From a virus, in the IMG/VR virus record IMGVR_UViG_3300009184_000086, positions 1 to 40,749 of that record: a stretch of 40,749 bases of DNA; one strand, written 5' to 3'. The stretch's first letter is position 1. Every line of letters begins with the position of its first letter. The notes beneath the pieces were generated by a model. That model was given only the letters and a program-made list of their open reading frames with translations. It was not told the DNA's origin and did no database searches. Made by a program: the position numbers and the translations under genes. Below, in pieces: positions 1 through 7,135 of the stretch.

Positions 1-87
1 AACTGCTGTCCGCGCCTCGCCTCAACGCCGAAACCCCGGAGAAACTCCGCAAACTCCCGTTCTCCGGCTTTTCCCTTTTGACAACCA
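1..87. other. Left-edge stretch, reading frame unresolved
   Basis: No single gene can be assigned here. If the window is circular, the gene starting at 40627 (41 full codons to the last base) continues in frame from base 1 and stops with TGA at 79-81, seven bases before the convergent gene ending at 88. Plus frame 3 (from base 3) is also open to a TAG at 129-131 and gives the most protein-like translation. A minus frame opens with an ATG at 88-86 that overlaps the upstream stop as TAATG. At most one is real. Confidence 0.3.
36..79 (+). terminator. Hairpin plus T-rich tract
   Basis: CCGGAGAA (36-43) and TTCTCCGG (60-67) form a perfect 8-bp inverted repeat with a 16-nt loop. A pyrimidine-rich run with two blocks of T follows (69-79). 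The orientation suits rightward transcription, such as the right-end operon wrapping round a circular genome, and it lies just before the convergent stop at 88. The long loop makes it a weak terminator candidate. Confidence 0.35.
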
Positions 88-348
88 TTAATCGCCATAC
101 CCACGCCCCAACTTCTGCAATTCCTCTTTAGTTTTCGGCTTAAGCGGCGTATTCGCCGCTGCGGCTTGACCCCCGAAGTCGCTGCGCACTTCCGCTTCAC
201 GGTACAGCGCCTGAATCAACTCTCCTTCCACCACCACCGGTCCGCCGGCGGGCTTGTAATTGTCTTCAACAAACGGCGTAATCGCTTTCACAAGCGCCTT
301 TGACGTCTTCGCTGTAACGACGAGGTAGGATGGGGGAATGTAAGCCAT
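88..348 (-). CDS. DUF1737-like small protein
   Basis: 86 aa, soluble, no membrane segment. The N-terminal half follows the pattern of DUF1737 proteins as I know them: a YLVVTA strand, an alternating helix, then a YKPAGGP turn (about 32-38) and IQALYRE at about 45-51. That family is small, widespread in phages and of unknown function. The C-terminus is lysine-rich. The ATG at 348 has a GGCGAGGT Shine-Dalgarno-like stretch directly upstream. It is isolated from the other minus-strand genes by the 557-base gap 349-905, so it needs its own promoter or read-through. Confidence 0.6.
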   Translation of the reverse strand: MAYIPPSYLVVTAKTSKALVKAITPFVEDNYKPAGGPVVVEGELIQALYREAEVRSDFGGQAAAANTPLKPKTKEELQKLGRGYGD

Positions 349-600
349 ACCTCGCCATTATCGCAATCCTCCCGGGCCTGTAAAGGCCAAATCCAACAGG
401 CCCTCGACTCAAACTGGGCCAACGAAAACCTCCAACCAGCCAAAGCGGCTCCCAAATTTCTTTTTTTTATTTTTTAGGCCAAGGGCAATCGCTCGCCTGT
501 AGCCCCCTACCCCCAGGGGCGTGTTTGCCCCCAGGTACACACCCAGCAGTCGGAACGGTCAAGGTAGCTCTAGGCAGTCGTTCATCTGAAGCAGTTGGTA

Positions 601-631
601 CTCTTGGCTAGGTCACGGCGGAAGCCGAGGG
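601..631. repeat. 9-bp stem-loop in the gene-free region
   Basis: Bases 601-609 (CTCTTGGCT) pair with 623-631 (AGCCGAGGG) around a 13-nt loop, with two G-U pairs if read as plus-strand RNA. A competing smaller hairpin, CGGC-GGAA-GCCG at 616-627, lies inside. No T-run follows, so it is not an intrinsic terminator. It could belong to an RNA structure or an origin. Confidence 0.4.
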
Positions 632-755
632 GGTGTAAGACTGGGTGCCCGTTTTACGGGCTGGCTTATATATAGGGGGTGCTGCAAAAATGCGAGCGTT
701 GGAGTGACAACGACTTATGTAATTTTGGTGCATTTGTAAAAAAAAATCGTACTTC

Positions 756-786
756 GTTGACTGTCAACAACTTAATTTTTTATATA
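756..786 (+). promoter_or_regulatory. Palindrome overlapping a possible rightward promoter
   Basis: GTTGACTGTCAAC (756-768) is a perfect palindrome around a central T. The TTGACT inside it (757-762) lies 18 bp before TATATA (781-786), a possible sigma-70 promoter with an operator over its -35 box. No plus-strand gene follows at once, so a product, if any, would be non-coding or antisense to 906-1193. Confidence 0.35.
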
Positions 787-905
787 TACATTTTGATAGC
801 AATAATTATGCCCAATAAGTGCCCACAGTTGCACTTTTTTTACATAAACCCTTGTAACCTCAACACTTTCACTCTTTGAAAAATGTCAAGTTAGGCCCCT
901 TTTTT

Positions 906-1193
906 TCAAAACTTGCCTAATTGTTTGTAATAAAACACATGTCGCCCCTTGTTGCCCAGGGCGACCAGGTGGCGGTCGACGAAATCCTCTGCCACTGCCA
1001 TGGCCCCCTCCCTCGTGACTGAGAAATGGGTCTTACTTGTAAAAGTGTAAGCCACCCCCCACCCTGAGTCTCGTTTTTGGATCTCCGCAAACTCGGCAGT
1101 TAAGAAGGGGATGGCGCCGACTGATTTTAGGCAAAGCCGATTATTTGACCACCAAAGTTTGGCCGTCGTTTTTACTCTACGAAGTCTTGGCAT
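906..1193 (-). CDS. Hypothetical protein, end of leftward operon
   Basis: 95 aa, basic N-terminus (PRLRRVKTT), no membrane segment or motif I recognise. Its ATG lies inside the 3' end of the primase-helicase gene (22-base overlap), so it is probably translated by coupling. It is the last gene of the leftward operon before the gene-free region. A small DNA-associated accessory protein would fit, but nothing in the sequence proves it. Confidence 0.6.
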   Translation of the reverse strand: MPRLRRVKTTAKLWWSNNRLCLKSVGAIPFLTAEFAEIQKRDSGWGVAYTFTSKTHFSVTREGAMAVAEDFVDRHLVALGNKGRHVFYYKQLGKF

Positions 1194-3160
1194 GTGACGG
1201 TCTCGTGGTTGAGGGTGAATAGCTTTCCGCTGACCACCGGCGACTTAATAAAAGCCGCCTGAAGCATACGCCGGACCGTGGTAAGATGACGGCGGTTAAA
1301 CCGCTCGAGCGCGTGGACTTTGACGCACACCTCCGTGAAAGGTAATTTCGTATCATTCAGCATCATGCCGGTGAGAGCTTCAAGAGCTTCTCTTTGCTCT
1401 AAAGTAAGGCTTTCCTCCTTCACTTGCCGGCCATCGGCCAATCGCATCCTACCCTCTTCCCACACAAGAAGAATTTCCTCCCCCGCCTTGGCGTAGTTAG
1501 ACTTCGCCCGCTTCAACGACATGATAGTGTCGCTCTCCTCCCACCTCGACAGTGTCAAACGGTTGCGCACGGCGTTCTCCCAGGCCGTCGAGCCCGAGAG
1601 CATATCCCCACTGTTTTGGCCGGAGCGAGAGGGGTGAGCCAGTAAGAGGATAGTCAGCTCGTGTTTAATGGCCAACGAGCCAATGTGGGTCTTAATAAAC
1701 TTGTTGACCTGGTCTCGGACATTCTCATCCCCCATGTAAATGTCCGATAGAGTGTCTAAAATAAGAAGCTTTGGGCCTTTAGGAAGTTTTGAGAGCGCCT
1801 CTTCCAGCGGCTTACGAAAGGTACCCGGGACAACGTCTGTCTTGTGCTCATTGAGCCTGGCCAGGTCGTTAGACTCCCCTACCCGAGGCCAAAGGAATAT
1901 GGGCGTCTCGGTGGCTTCTAAAAAGGCGTATTCTGGGGCCTTCTGGATGGCGTTAATGCGCCGGTGCAGCTCGTCCCGGGTATCCTCACAGAAAACGGCT
2001 AGGACGGGCATAGGGCGCTCCACCGGCACGCCCATGAAGGGTGTACCAGTGGCTACCGAGTAAGCCAGCTGTAAGGCTATCAAGGACTTGCCTGAGCCTC
2101 CCTTGCCGTACATTGAAGAAATCTCACCCAGAGGCAGCCAGTCTTTGACGAGCCATTGCCGATTAGGCGGCTCGCCTGTAAAATCAGCAACGGGAATAGG
2201 GCCCTTCAAAGGTACAGGGTTTTGAGAAGCTGCTTGTGGCCCTGCCGGCTCAGCCACTGCTTGAGTTGGCGCGGGGTGGTCAAGAAGTCCAAAGTCTGCA
2301 AGCGCGTGGAGAGTTTGGCCTTCGGCCGTCTTGTAGCCAATCCCTGTGTTTTGGGGGTAGCGATAGGCATTCCTTAGTTTACTATCAAAATGTCTCTGGT
2401 CACCGTCGTTTGAGAAATCCCATGGCGGACTGCAGCGGGGATTGTAATGCTGTAGGACAAGCTCCTTTGCTTTGTCTTTAGAAATGCCGCGGTCTCGGAC
2501 CTCGTAAAATACCTGCAAGAGATGCTCACCGCCGGGACTGCCGCCTTCAATACACGGGGTAGCTGTGTAGCTGAGGTACTCGATGGCCCGGCCGATGTTC
2601 TCTGAGGTATCCAGCTGGCTAATAGAAGGCAGCTCAATAGCCTCGCGCTTCGGCTTCCCCAGCTCTTTTTTTATCCACTCTGGGACGGGCGAAGCCGCTG
2701 CCGTGCTAATCGGCTCGTAAGCTTTGCCGGCTAAGGTACTGTAGGGGGCCACGACGTACCCGCCTTTTCCCCGGGTATCCAAACCAGCGCCAAGCTGATC
2801 GTGGGAGTTGTTTAGCGACCCTGTGAAATAGTAATGCCTGCCGCCGGAGGGGGTGTTAACCGTGTAGGTGGGCGGTAAACCCCCGTGAACTTGTAAGAGT
2901 TCCTTTAGAGTTGCGTAGCCATCCGCGCCCTTGCAGTCAACATCAAGTACTGAGTGGCCAGAGAAGTGCACAGCGACGCCCCAGTTACAGTCGGGGTGAT
3001 CCGCCGCGTAGCTGTCAATCAGGTCGCGCGTCGATGCCTTGGCCCAGTCTTGCCAAGAGGATACAGCCGGCGTCTTGCCGTTGGTGATGAGTGGAAAGAC
3101 AGCGAAGCCAGCGGCTTTCATGAGCCGAGCGCCGTCCAGGGGTGTTTTTGCGTTTTTCAT
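1172..3160 (-). CDS. Primase-polymerase / RepA-type helicase fusion
   Basis: 662 aa. The N-terminus is a bifunctional primase/polymerase (AEP) domain: D73 and D75 in VLDVDC are the metal-binding pair, and S105-H109 (SGGRH) is the nucleotide-binding motif. The C-terminal half is a RecA-fold helicase of the RepA/AAA_25 type with Walker A GKGGSGKS at 352-359 and Walker B LLILD ending at D469. Such fusions prime and unwind phage and plasmid origins, and the last part is probably a small winged-helix tail. It lies next to the gene-free region 349-905, which fits an origin role there. It is the largest gene of the leftward operon. Confidence 0.9.
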   Translation of the reverse strand: MKNAKTPLDGARLMKAAGFAVFPLITNGKTPAVSSWQDWAKASTRDLIDSYAADHPDCNWGVAVHFSGHSVLDVDCKGADGYATLKELLQVHGGLPPTYTVNTPSGGRHYYFTGSLNNSHDQLGAGLDTRGKGGYVVAPYSTLAGKAYEPISTAAASPVPEWIKKELGKPKREAIELPSISQLDTSENIGRAIEYLSYTATPCIEGGSPGGEHLLQVFYEVRDRGISKDKAKELVLQHYNPRCSPPWDFSNDGDQRHFDSKLRNAYRYPQNTGIGYKTAEGQTLHALADFGLLDHPAPTQAVAEPAGPQAASQNPVPLKGPIPVADFTGEPPNRQWLVKDWLPLGEISSMYGKGGSGKSLIALQLAYSVATGTPFMGVPVERPMPVLAVFCEDTRDELHRRINAIQKAPEYAFLEATETPIFLWPRVGESNDLARLNEHKTDVVPGTFRKPLEEALSKLPKGPKLLILDTLSDIYMGDENVRDQVNKFIKTHIGSLAIKHELTILLLAHPSRSGQNSGDMLSGSTAWENAVRNRLTLSRWEESDTIMSLKRAKSNYAKAGEEILLVWEEGRMRLADGRQVKEESLTLEQREALEALTGMMLNDTKLPFTEVCVKVHALERFNRRHLTTVRRMLQAAFIKSPVVSGKLFTLNHETVTCQDFVE

Positions 3161-3169
3161 GGGGAAATA

Positions 3170-3427
3170 TCATCTTCCAAAGAATGCCGGATGTGTCGAG
3201 GTTATATTTTCTCGCCACACTTCAGCCGGGATTGGCAATGGCATTATCTCAAGACAGACGCGGGCTAGGTTGGCTGCCATTTTCCTACCCACCCGTCGAC
3301 GGCGGTGCAAGATGTCCGATAAATAAGACTCTGAGATAAAAGCTTTTCGGGCCAGGTCACGGCGCATGTTCCTTGGCCAATAGTTAAAGGCCGAGGGCGT
3401 GGAGACTTTCTGCTTTGCTGCGGGCAA
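3170..3427 (-). CDS. Cro/XRE-like helix-turn-helix regulator
   Basis: A single HTH domain: RRDLARKAFISESYLSDIL is the classic two-helix pattern, followed by an arginine-rich turn and a third helix. The C-terminal HPAFFGR matches a family of small phage HTH proteins as I recall it. The start is uncertain. A TTG at 3427 keeps the YWPR segment that belongs to the domain. An ATG at 3367 has a better ribosome site (AAGGAAC) and avoids overlap with the upstream gene. A TTG at 3487 is the longest option. It probably represses an early promoter and sits just upstream of the primase-helicase gene. Confidence 0.7.
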   Translation of the reverse strand: MPAAKQKVSTPSAFNYWPRNMRRDLARKAFISESYLSDILHRRRRVGRKMAANLARVCLEIMPLPIPAEVWRENITSTHPAFFGR

Positions 3428-3593
3428 AGTCGAGCCTGACCAGGTCCGGTCGTTCAGGGTGTTCTTGGATTTTAAGTTCTTTTTCAATGGTGAGAATGTA
3501 GGTGCGAAGAGTTCTTAGCTCGTCGGTGGTTAAGGTGCCCAGCTTGTATCGGGTGGCTAGGTCTTTAGACTTTTCTATGATGGGTTGCCACAT
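3384..3593 (-). CDS. Hypothetical small helical protein
   Basis: 69 aa from the ATG at 3593 (starting MWQPIIEKSK). A longer TTG start at 3650 would add 19 unconvincing residues inside the neighbouring gene. It is predicted mostly helical and charged, with LTTDELRTLRTYILTIEKEL as its clearest helix. No known domain is recognised. It overlaps the membrane gene upstream by 29 bases. Confidence 0.5.
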   Translation of the reverse strand: MWQPIIEKSKDLATRYKLGTLTTDELRTLRTYILTIEKELKIQEHPERPDLVRLDFARSKAESLHALGL

Positions 3594-3696
3594 GTGGAAT
3601 TGTTTTGTGCCGGTGGCGGGCCCAGCAGTAGCCCGCGGCAAACCAAGCAATAGGCGCTACGATTGCTGCGATGGTGATAATGAGGTAGGAGAGCAT
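3565..3696 (-). CDS. Small single-pass membrane protein
   Basis: 43 aa from the ATG at 3696. Residues about 2-22 (LSYLIITIAAIVAPIAWFAA) form one membrane helix, followed by a basic, histidine-rich tail. A GTG at 3759 would give 64 aa but puts 21 polar residues before the helix and lies deep in the upstream gene. It overlaps both neighbours, as is common in this operon. Function unknown; membrane proteins of this size in early operons sometimes act against the host envelope or exclude other phages. Confidence 0.45.
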   Translation of the reverse strand: MLSYLIITIAAIVAPIAWFAAGYCWARHRHKTIPHVATHHRKV

Positions 3697-3884
3697 GGGA
3701 ATGGTAGGGGTAGACTGGGTTCTTGTTGTGTCCCGAATAATACTGCGGTGCGAAGCCACAGTGCCACGGGCTTAGTGTTATGAAGCTGACAAGCGCCTTC
3801 GGCAATTACCTTGGCCTCTTGAGCGCTGTCTGCTTCGATGGGGATGTAAAGCCCCGGCGTGCTAGTTTGTACTTGGTATTTCAT
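3657..3884 (-). CDS. Hypothetical protein
   Basis: 75 aa. The first 45 residues look folded (MKYQVQTSTPGLYIPIEADS then an alanine-rich helix). The last 25 are rich in proline and serine and are probably disordered. Its ATG overlaps the upstream stop as ATGA (3881-3884). No family recognised. Confidence 0.5.
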   Translation of the reverse strand: MKYQVQTSTPGLYIPIEADSAQEAKVIAEGACQLHNTKPVALWLRTAVLFGTQQEPSLPLPFPCSPTSLSPSQQS

Positions 3885-4096
3885 AGCGGCATTTCCTCCA
3901 TTATAAACTTCTGTAATACGAAATCTGAGGCACCGGCTTTAGCCTGTGCGCGATAGTTGATCGCCAGATCCATTGCTGCGGTGTCGTCGCTTGTGCCGAC
4001 GAACATCAGCGGCTGAGCCATGTCGATCAGGCGTGGTTCGCCATCGGCAGGAGTGTAGAGCTCCTTCCAGCGTAGTGAGTAATAGACTTTTTTCAT
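3881..4096 (-). CDS. Hypothetical protein
   Basis: 71 aa, mixed alpha/beta, no membrane segment and no motif I recognise. It is linked to both neighbours by 4-base ATGA overlaps (3881-3884 and 4093-4096), which supports it as a real, translationally coupled gene. Confidence 0.55.
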   Translation of the reverse strand: MKKVYYSLRWKELYTPADGEPRLIDMAQPLMFVGTSDDTAAMDLAINYRAQAKAGASDFVLQKFIMEEMPL

Positions 4097-4362
4097 TTGA
4101 TTTGATAGAGGTGAAAGACGAGGCCCGAAGTGGGGTATTGGATGGTGCCGACGTAGGCGCCCCTGTCGGGTATCGGCTGACCGGTAGCGGCAAGCCAGAA
4201 GTGCATAGAGGCCGGAACTTTGCCTGGGTCAAGCTCGACCCAAACGGTAGGCGCAGAATTTTGCCATTGAAAGGCTACCGGGGTAGCTCCTTTGGTGGCT
4301 TCAATTTGCCAAGGGCCGCCTTGCATGGCGGAGTCGTATGCGTATTTATAGATTCTTTTCAT
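4093..4362 (-). CDS. DUF7352-like phage protein
   Basis: 89 aa. It starts MKRIYKYAYD, has a VWVELDPG strand at about 40-47, a GQPIPDRGAYVGT segment at about 61-73 and ends LVFHLYQIK. This order of short conserved strands matches a small phage family (DUF7352) as I remember it, whose function is unknown. ATGA overlaps on both sides place it inside the coupled run 3.6-4.6 kb. Confidence 0.6.
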   Translation of the reverse strand: MKRIYKYAYDSAMQGGPWQIEATKGATPVAFQWQNSAPTVWVELDPGKVPASMHFWLAATGQPIPDRGAYVGTIQYPTSGLVFHLYQIK

Positions 4363-4616
4363 GTGGTAAAATCATCCTCCTCATCTTCGTCCTCGGGCCA
4401 CTGGGTGACTTCTGTTTTGGCGTCCTGCTCTTTAACCCATGTGACAGCCATGCCGTACAGCGTGTAGTAATTCCCGCGTGAGCTCTCTAACAGTTTGCAA
4501 GAGGCCGGCTTGTTCTTCGTCTCAGGCGTTGAGGTGCTTGCCAAGATCAACACGCCGTCAAAATGCTCTGAGAGTTTGACGACGGCGTCTTCTAAAATCT
4601 TTTGTTCAGGGGTCAT
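4359..4616 (-). CDS. Hypothetical acidic protein
   Basis: 85 aa. The N-terminus is a helix and strand resembling many small phage proteins that handle a possible ligand (KLSEHFDGVLILAST). The C-terminus ends in a run of aspartate and glutamate (about 75-82). The pattern 'EHFDGVLILASTSTPE' recurs in small phage proteins of unknown function. It is preceded by a 12-codon mini-ORF at 4638-4676. Confidence 0.55.
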   Translation of the reverse strand: MTPEQKILEDAVVKLSEHFDGVLILASTSTPETKNKPASCKLLESSRGNYYTLYGMAVTWVKEQDAKTEVTQWPEDEDEEDDFTT

Positions 4617-4637
4617 ATTTTGTTTTCCTGTTCAGGT

Positions 4638-4676
4638 TTATCCGGGCGGCTGTTCTTTTTTGAATATGTTAAACAT
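4638..4676 (-). CDS. Possible 12-codon mini-ORF
   Basis: Starts MFNIFKK and ends with TAA at 4638. The ATG lies inside the end of the upstream gene, and GGAG stands six bases before it, one of the better ribosome sites of this operon. It may be a coupling peptide that carries ribosomes to the next gene 21 bases on, or chance. Confidence 0.25.
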   Translation of the reverse strand: MFNIFKKEQPPG

Positions 4677-4917
4677 TTTTTACTCCTATAACTTTTTCTA
4701 CCCACTCTAAAGCTTCGTACCTGTTCTTAAAAGTTTTTTGATTTGCGAAGATGTTTAGCCACTCCGGTTTATTTCTTTTACGCCCCAGTACAAAAAGACT
4801 GTGGCCTGCCTTTTGCTGTTTTCCCTCTAGTGTCACCAAAAGAATTCCAGTAGATGTGACTAAGGAATAACCTTCGTCGTTTTCAATCCACTCTGCGTCT
4901 ATGCGGATCTCTTTCAT
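4669..4917 (-). CDS. Hypothetical protein
   Basis: 82 aa from the ATG at 4917, which overlaps the upstream stop as ATGA and has GGGTGG as ribosome site. An ATG 15 bases earlier is possible but gives a poorer junction. It begins with beta strands (MKEIRIDAEWIENDEGYSLV) and ends with a helix EALEWVEKVIG. No known family. Confidence 0.55.
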   Translation of the reverse strand: MKEIRIDAEWIENDEGYSLVTSTGILLVTLEGKQQKAGHSLFVLGRKRNKPEWLNIFANQKTFKNRYEALEWVEKVIGVKNV

Positions 4918-5264
4918 TTTCCACCCTTCCATTCTTCTCCTTCATCAAAAGATTTCTCTATGGAGCTTCCTAATTCCCAGCAGTCGTCTAAGAAATCTTC
5001 TAAAGGTATTACAACACTGCCGGTTCTCCCTATCTGTGGGACGTTCGGGCTATCAAATAACTTGCCATCTTCGGCTCTGATTATAGCCTCTACGACACTG
5101 GCGTGATAGGGCTTGTAATATTTTTCTTCAGGGACGCTGCTGCCTGCATAAGAAAAGTTCAAAGCTCCGTTGTCGTAATACAAAACATATCCTTTTACCT
5201 TATGGCAAATGTTAAAGCTGCCTTTGCCGGCGTCAATTGACTTTATGATTTCAAAAAAAGTCAT
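4914..5264 (-). CDS. Hypothetical protein
   Basis: 116 aa, acidic, no membrane segment. It has mixed strands (KGYVLYYDNGALNFSYAG) and an acidic C-terminal helix. 4-base ATGA overlaps join it to the genes on both sides. AT content is a little higher from here to about 7.2 kb than in the rest of the operon. Not recognised. Confidence 0.55.
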   Translation of the reverse strand: MTFFEIIKSIDAGKGSFNICHKVKGYVLYYDNGALNFSYAGSSVPEEKYYKPYHASVVEAIIRAEDGKLFDSPNVPQIGRTGSVVIPLEDFLDDCWELGSSIEKSFDEGEEWKGGK

Positions 5265-5893
5265 ACCTTGTCCTCCCCTCTTAACGCCTTGGCTTCGGCG
5301 ATAGCTTCATTAGATTTCTCAATTAATTTACCTCTAAAAAAAACATCTGGCACTCCTTCAACTACTGAGGCATCTATCATATGGTCTCTGAATTTAGTAA
5401 TTAGCTCCACCAGCCTGTCGTTCATGGCTTTGTAGGCTGCAAGGTCGGCTTCCATTTTAGACAACGCGCCCCAACTTATGTAAACAGAGGGTACAGGGCT
5501 TTTTTCTTTTTCGTGTTCGGTGGTCATAAAGTTAGTCGTTCTTTCCTTCGTCTCCTTGCCCAACTTGTCAAAATTGCTTACAAGTTCGGCATTTTTCTGT
5601 TTTAAGACTTCAACCTGGCGTTCAGAATTAGCGACTTGATTAATTAATTCGTCTTTCTTTCTCATAGCTGCTTTTAAGGTTCCGCTGCACAATAGGTTAA
5701 TTGCGTTTATGTCTTCTTCTTTAATCAGCCCCATTGCCTTCAAGGCCGCTGGGTTTTTGCGAAGACGTTGAAGCACCATTCCGATAATTTCAGAAGACGT
5801 CATATCTTCTATGTGTCTCAAAAACCCAAGCCTTTCGCCTATCGCTTCGTAATCAGGCTCGTTGCTGGGTTGTGGGGTATTTTGGTTAGACAT
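5261..5893 (-). CDS. Hypothetical coiled-coil protein
   Basis: 210 aa. The centre (about 70-120) is a heptad-like, lysine/glutamate-rich segment consistent with a coiled coil, and a second helical run follows at about 145-175. No catalytic motif or membrane segment. It overlaps the downstream gene by ATGA and the methyltransferase gene by eight bases. A structural or scaffolding role in the early complex is possible but unsupported. Confidence 0.6.
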   Translation of the reverse strand: MSNQNTPQPSNEPDYEAIGERLGFLRHIEDMTSSEIIGMVLQRLRKNPAALKAMGLIKEEDINAINLLCSGTLKAAMRKKDELINQVANSERQVEVLKQKNAELVSNFDKLGKETKERTTNFMTTEHEKEKSPVPSVYISWGALSKMEADLAAYKAMNDRLVELITKFRDHMIDASVVEGVPDVFFRGKLIEKSNEAIAEAKALRGEDKV

Positions 5894-6404
5894 AAACTAT
5901 TCCTTTTTGCTCTACTATTCCCAATGTCAGCCAAACGCTGTGAAATGGAGAGCCTCCTGTTTTTTCACCTCTTAATATTTTGGGATTAATGTAATTTATT
6001 CTTTTTTCTGGTATTAAAACGGTTATAGGCAATCCCTTTAAAATTCTAGTAGCGTTTACGCCGCCTAAATGCTCAAGTCTTATTAAAATTGCAAATGGTT
6101 TATCTAGTTTAACTGCTCGTTCAATAAACATTTTGTTCCCATTAAAGGGAGGATTTGTAATAAATACATCCCAGTGTTCGGGACAGCTAACTAAACAATC
6201 AATTTCTTTTTCTCCAACCACATTAAAGCCTTTGCTTTTAAGTAGTTCGGCCATGTGTCCAAGCCCATAGCAAGCCTCCCAAAAAAGTAAATCTTTATTT
6301 AAAAAAGGTGTTATACAATCTACTGCATATTTAGGAGTATAAATTTCGTTATAATTGTTTAGTTTAGGAAATTTTCGTTCGCTGGGGTGTGGGGCGGTGG
6401 TCAT
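5886..6404 (-). CDS. Orphan DNA methyltransferase-like protein
   Basis: 172 aa. It has the hallmarks of a small SAM-dependent amino-methyltransferase: a motif-I-like segment FWEACYGLGHMAELL (about 41-55), an acidic beta-2 region VVGEKEID (62-69) and the catalytic TNPPF (83-87) of N6-adenine or N4-cytosine enzymes. It lacks any target-recognition domain and no restriction partner is nearby, so it may protect phage DNA from host nucleases. Some phage relatives are annotated vaguely as sugar-phosphate nucleotidyltransferases, but the NPPF motif argues for methyl transfer. Confidence 0.75.
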   Translation of the reverse strand: MTTAPHPSERKFPKLNNYNEIYTPKYAVDCITPFLNKDLLFWEACYGLGHMAELLKSKGFNVVGEKEIDCLVSCPEHWDVFITNPPFNGNKMFIERAVKLDKPFAILIRLEHLGGVNATRILKGLPITVLIPEKRINYINPKILRGEKTGGSPFHSVWLTLGIVEQKGIVYV

Positions 6405-6649
6405 ACAACATGCCCCCTTCTAATTGCTTCGTCGGCAAGGGCTTCGGCAACATCGAATAAATGCCTCAAATTATAAATGTTTATTGTTTTGCATTCAAAT
6501 TTATCTTCTTCAATGACATAATTAATCGCGACGGAGGACGCCAATTGCATAGAAAACCGCAGAACTAGCTCGGAACGTTTACGGTTATTATCTTGCTCAG
6601 CATCTTTTTTAAAGTTGCAATATTTATATAATCCAGAGGGTGGTTTCAT
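6401..6649 (-). CDS. Hypothetical protein
   Basis: 82 aa, charged, with a C-terminal helix ending in an ATGA overlap with the methyltransferase gene. No recognised domain. It starts two bases after the stop of the gene at 6652. Confidence 0.5.
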   Translation of the reverse strand: MKPPSGLYKYCNFKKDAEQDNNRKRSELVLRFSMQLASSVAINYVIEEDKFECKTINIYNLRHLFDVAEALADEAIRRGHVV

Positions 6650-6651
6650 AT

Positions 6652-7131
6652 TTATTTCTCGCTTTCTGTTTTACCGATGCTGCGATAGGCGACTGTAAAT
6701 CGCTCTACTTTTTCATCTTGCGGAACCCATTCGTCTTTTTGTGCCAGGACTTCTCGCCCGCGACCGATAGCAAAGTGATTTTCTTCATTGTCAGGAGCGG
6801 AGTAAGCGACTTTTATTAGCTCACTGACGGCGTTCCTCAAACTTATTATTCTCTTTTGCAGCGACAAAATAAATAGTGTATTGGCCGAATCGCAAGCGGG
6901 GTCAACGTTGGCTTTTAGTCGTTCTATTTCTTTGCACAGCGCTTCGTGCAGATTAACCGCCTTTACGATGTACATTTGGTTCTCAGTAGTAACCGCGCAA
7001 GGGTAATACATTTCGTTGTCGGCCACTCGTTCGCCATCAGCGTCGATGATCTCGCACTCCGGCTCGCTAGAGATGTGCGTCGGGGGTTTTATATTTAGCT
7101 TCCAAGGGAGGGGGCTGTGTGTTTTGTTCAT
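6652..7131 (-). CDS. Phage hypothetical with SPLPW-type N-terminus
   Basis: 159 aa from the ATG at 7131. It opens NKTHSPLPWKL and carries a beta motif CEIIDADGERVADN, then NQMYIVKAVNLHEAL. This matches a very common phage family ('TPGPWxv ... D..G..VA ... N...I..A') of unknown function. A longer start at 7155 exists, but the small ORF 7136-7228 ends four bases before 7131, which supports the later start. Confidence 0.6.
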   Translation of the reverse strand: MNKTHSPLPWKLNIKPPTHISSEPECEIIDADGERVADNEMYYPCAVTTENQMYIVKAVNLHEALCKEIERLKANVDPACDSANTLFILSLQKRIISLRNAVSELIKVAYSAPDNEENHFAIGRGREVLAQKDEWVPQDEKVERFTVAYRSIGKTESEK

Positions 7132-7135
7132 GGGT

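Larger units (their letters stand above)
349..905. other. Gene-free structured region; candidate origin or regulatory region
   Basis: No convincing gene in 557 bases. The left part is GC-rich and hairpin-forming: GGGGC/GCCCC at 516-531, a 9-bp stem at 601-631, and GCCCG/CGGGC at 647-661. The right part (about 715-905) is strongly AT-rich and holds a perfect palindrome at 756-768. Two similar segments, around 703-726 and 761-780, both carry a TGNCAACRACTT core. GC-rich structure beside an AT-rich segment next to the primase-helicase gene is what a phage replication origin can look like. This is inference from position and composition. Confidence 0.45.

Noticed and set aside
1-88. Minus-strand partial gene starting at 88 with a TAATG overlap
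   Set aside because: Competes with two plus-strand frames over the same bases; in a circular join it would stop soon after. Too little sequence to choose.
679-879. Open frame on the plus strand in the gene-free region, GTG start
   Set aside because: AT-driven translation with no conserved pattern and long runs of hydrophobic residues. The purine-rich GGGGG before it is part of other structure.
3973-4467. Long plus-strand frame opposite several small minus genes
   Set aside because: It lies antisense to a well-coupled set of minus-strand genes, with a serine repeat from the reverse of an acidic tail.
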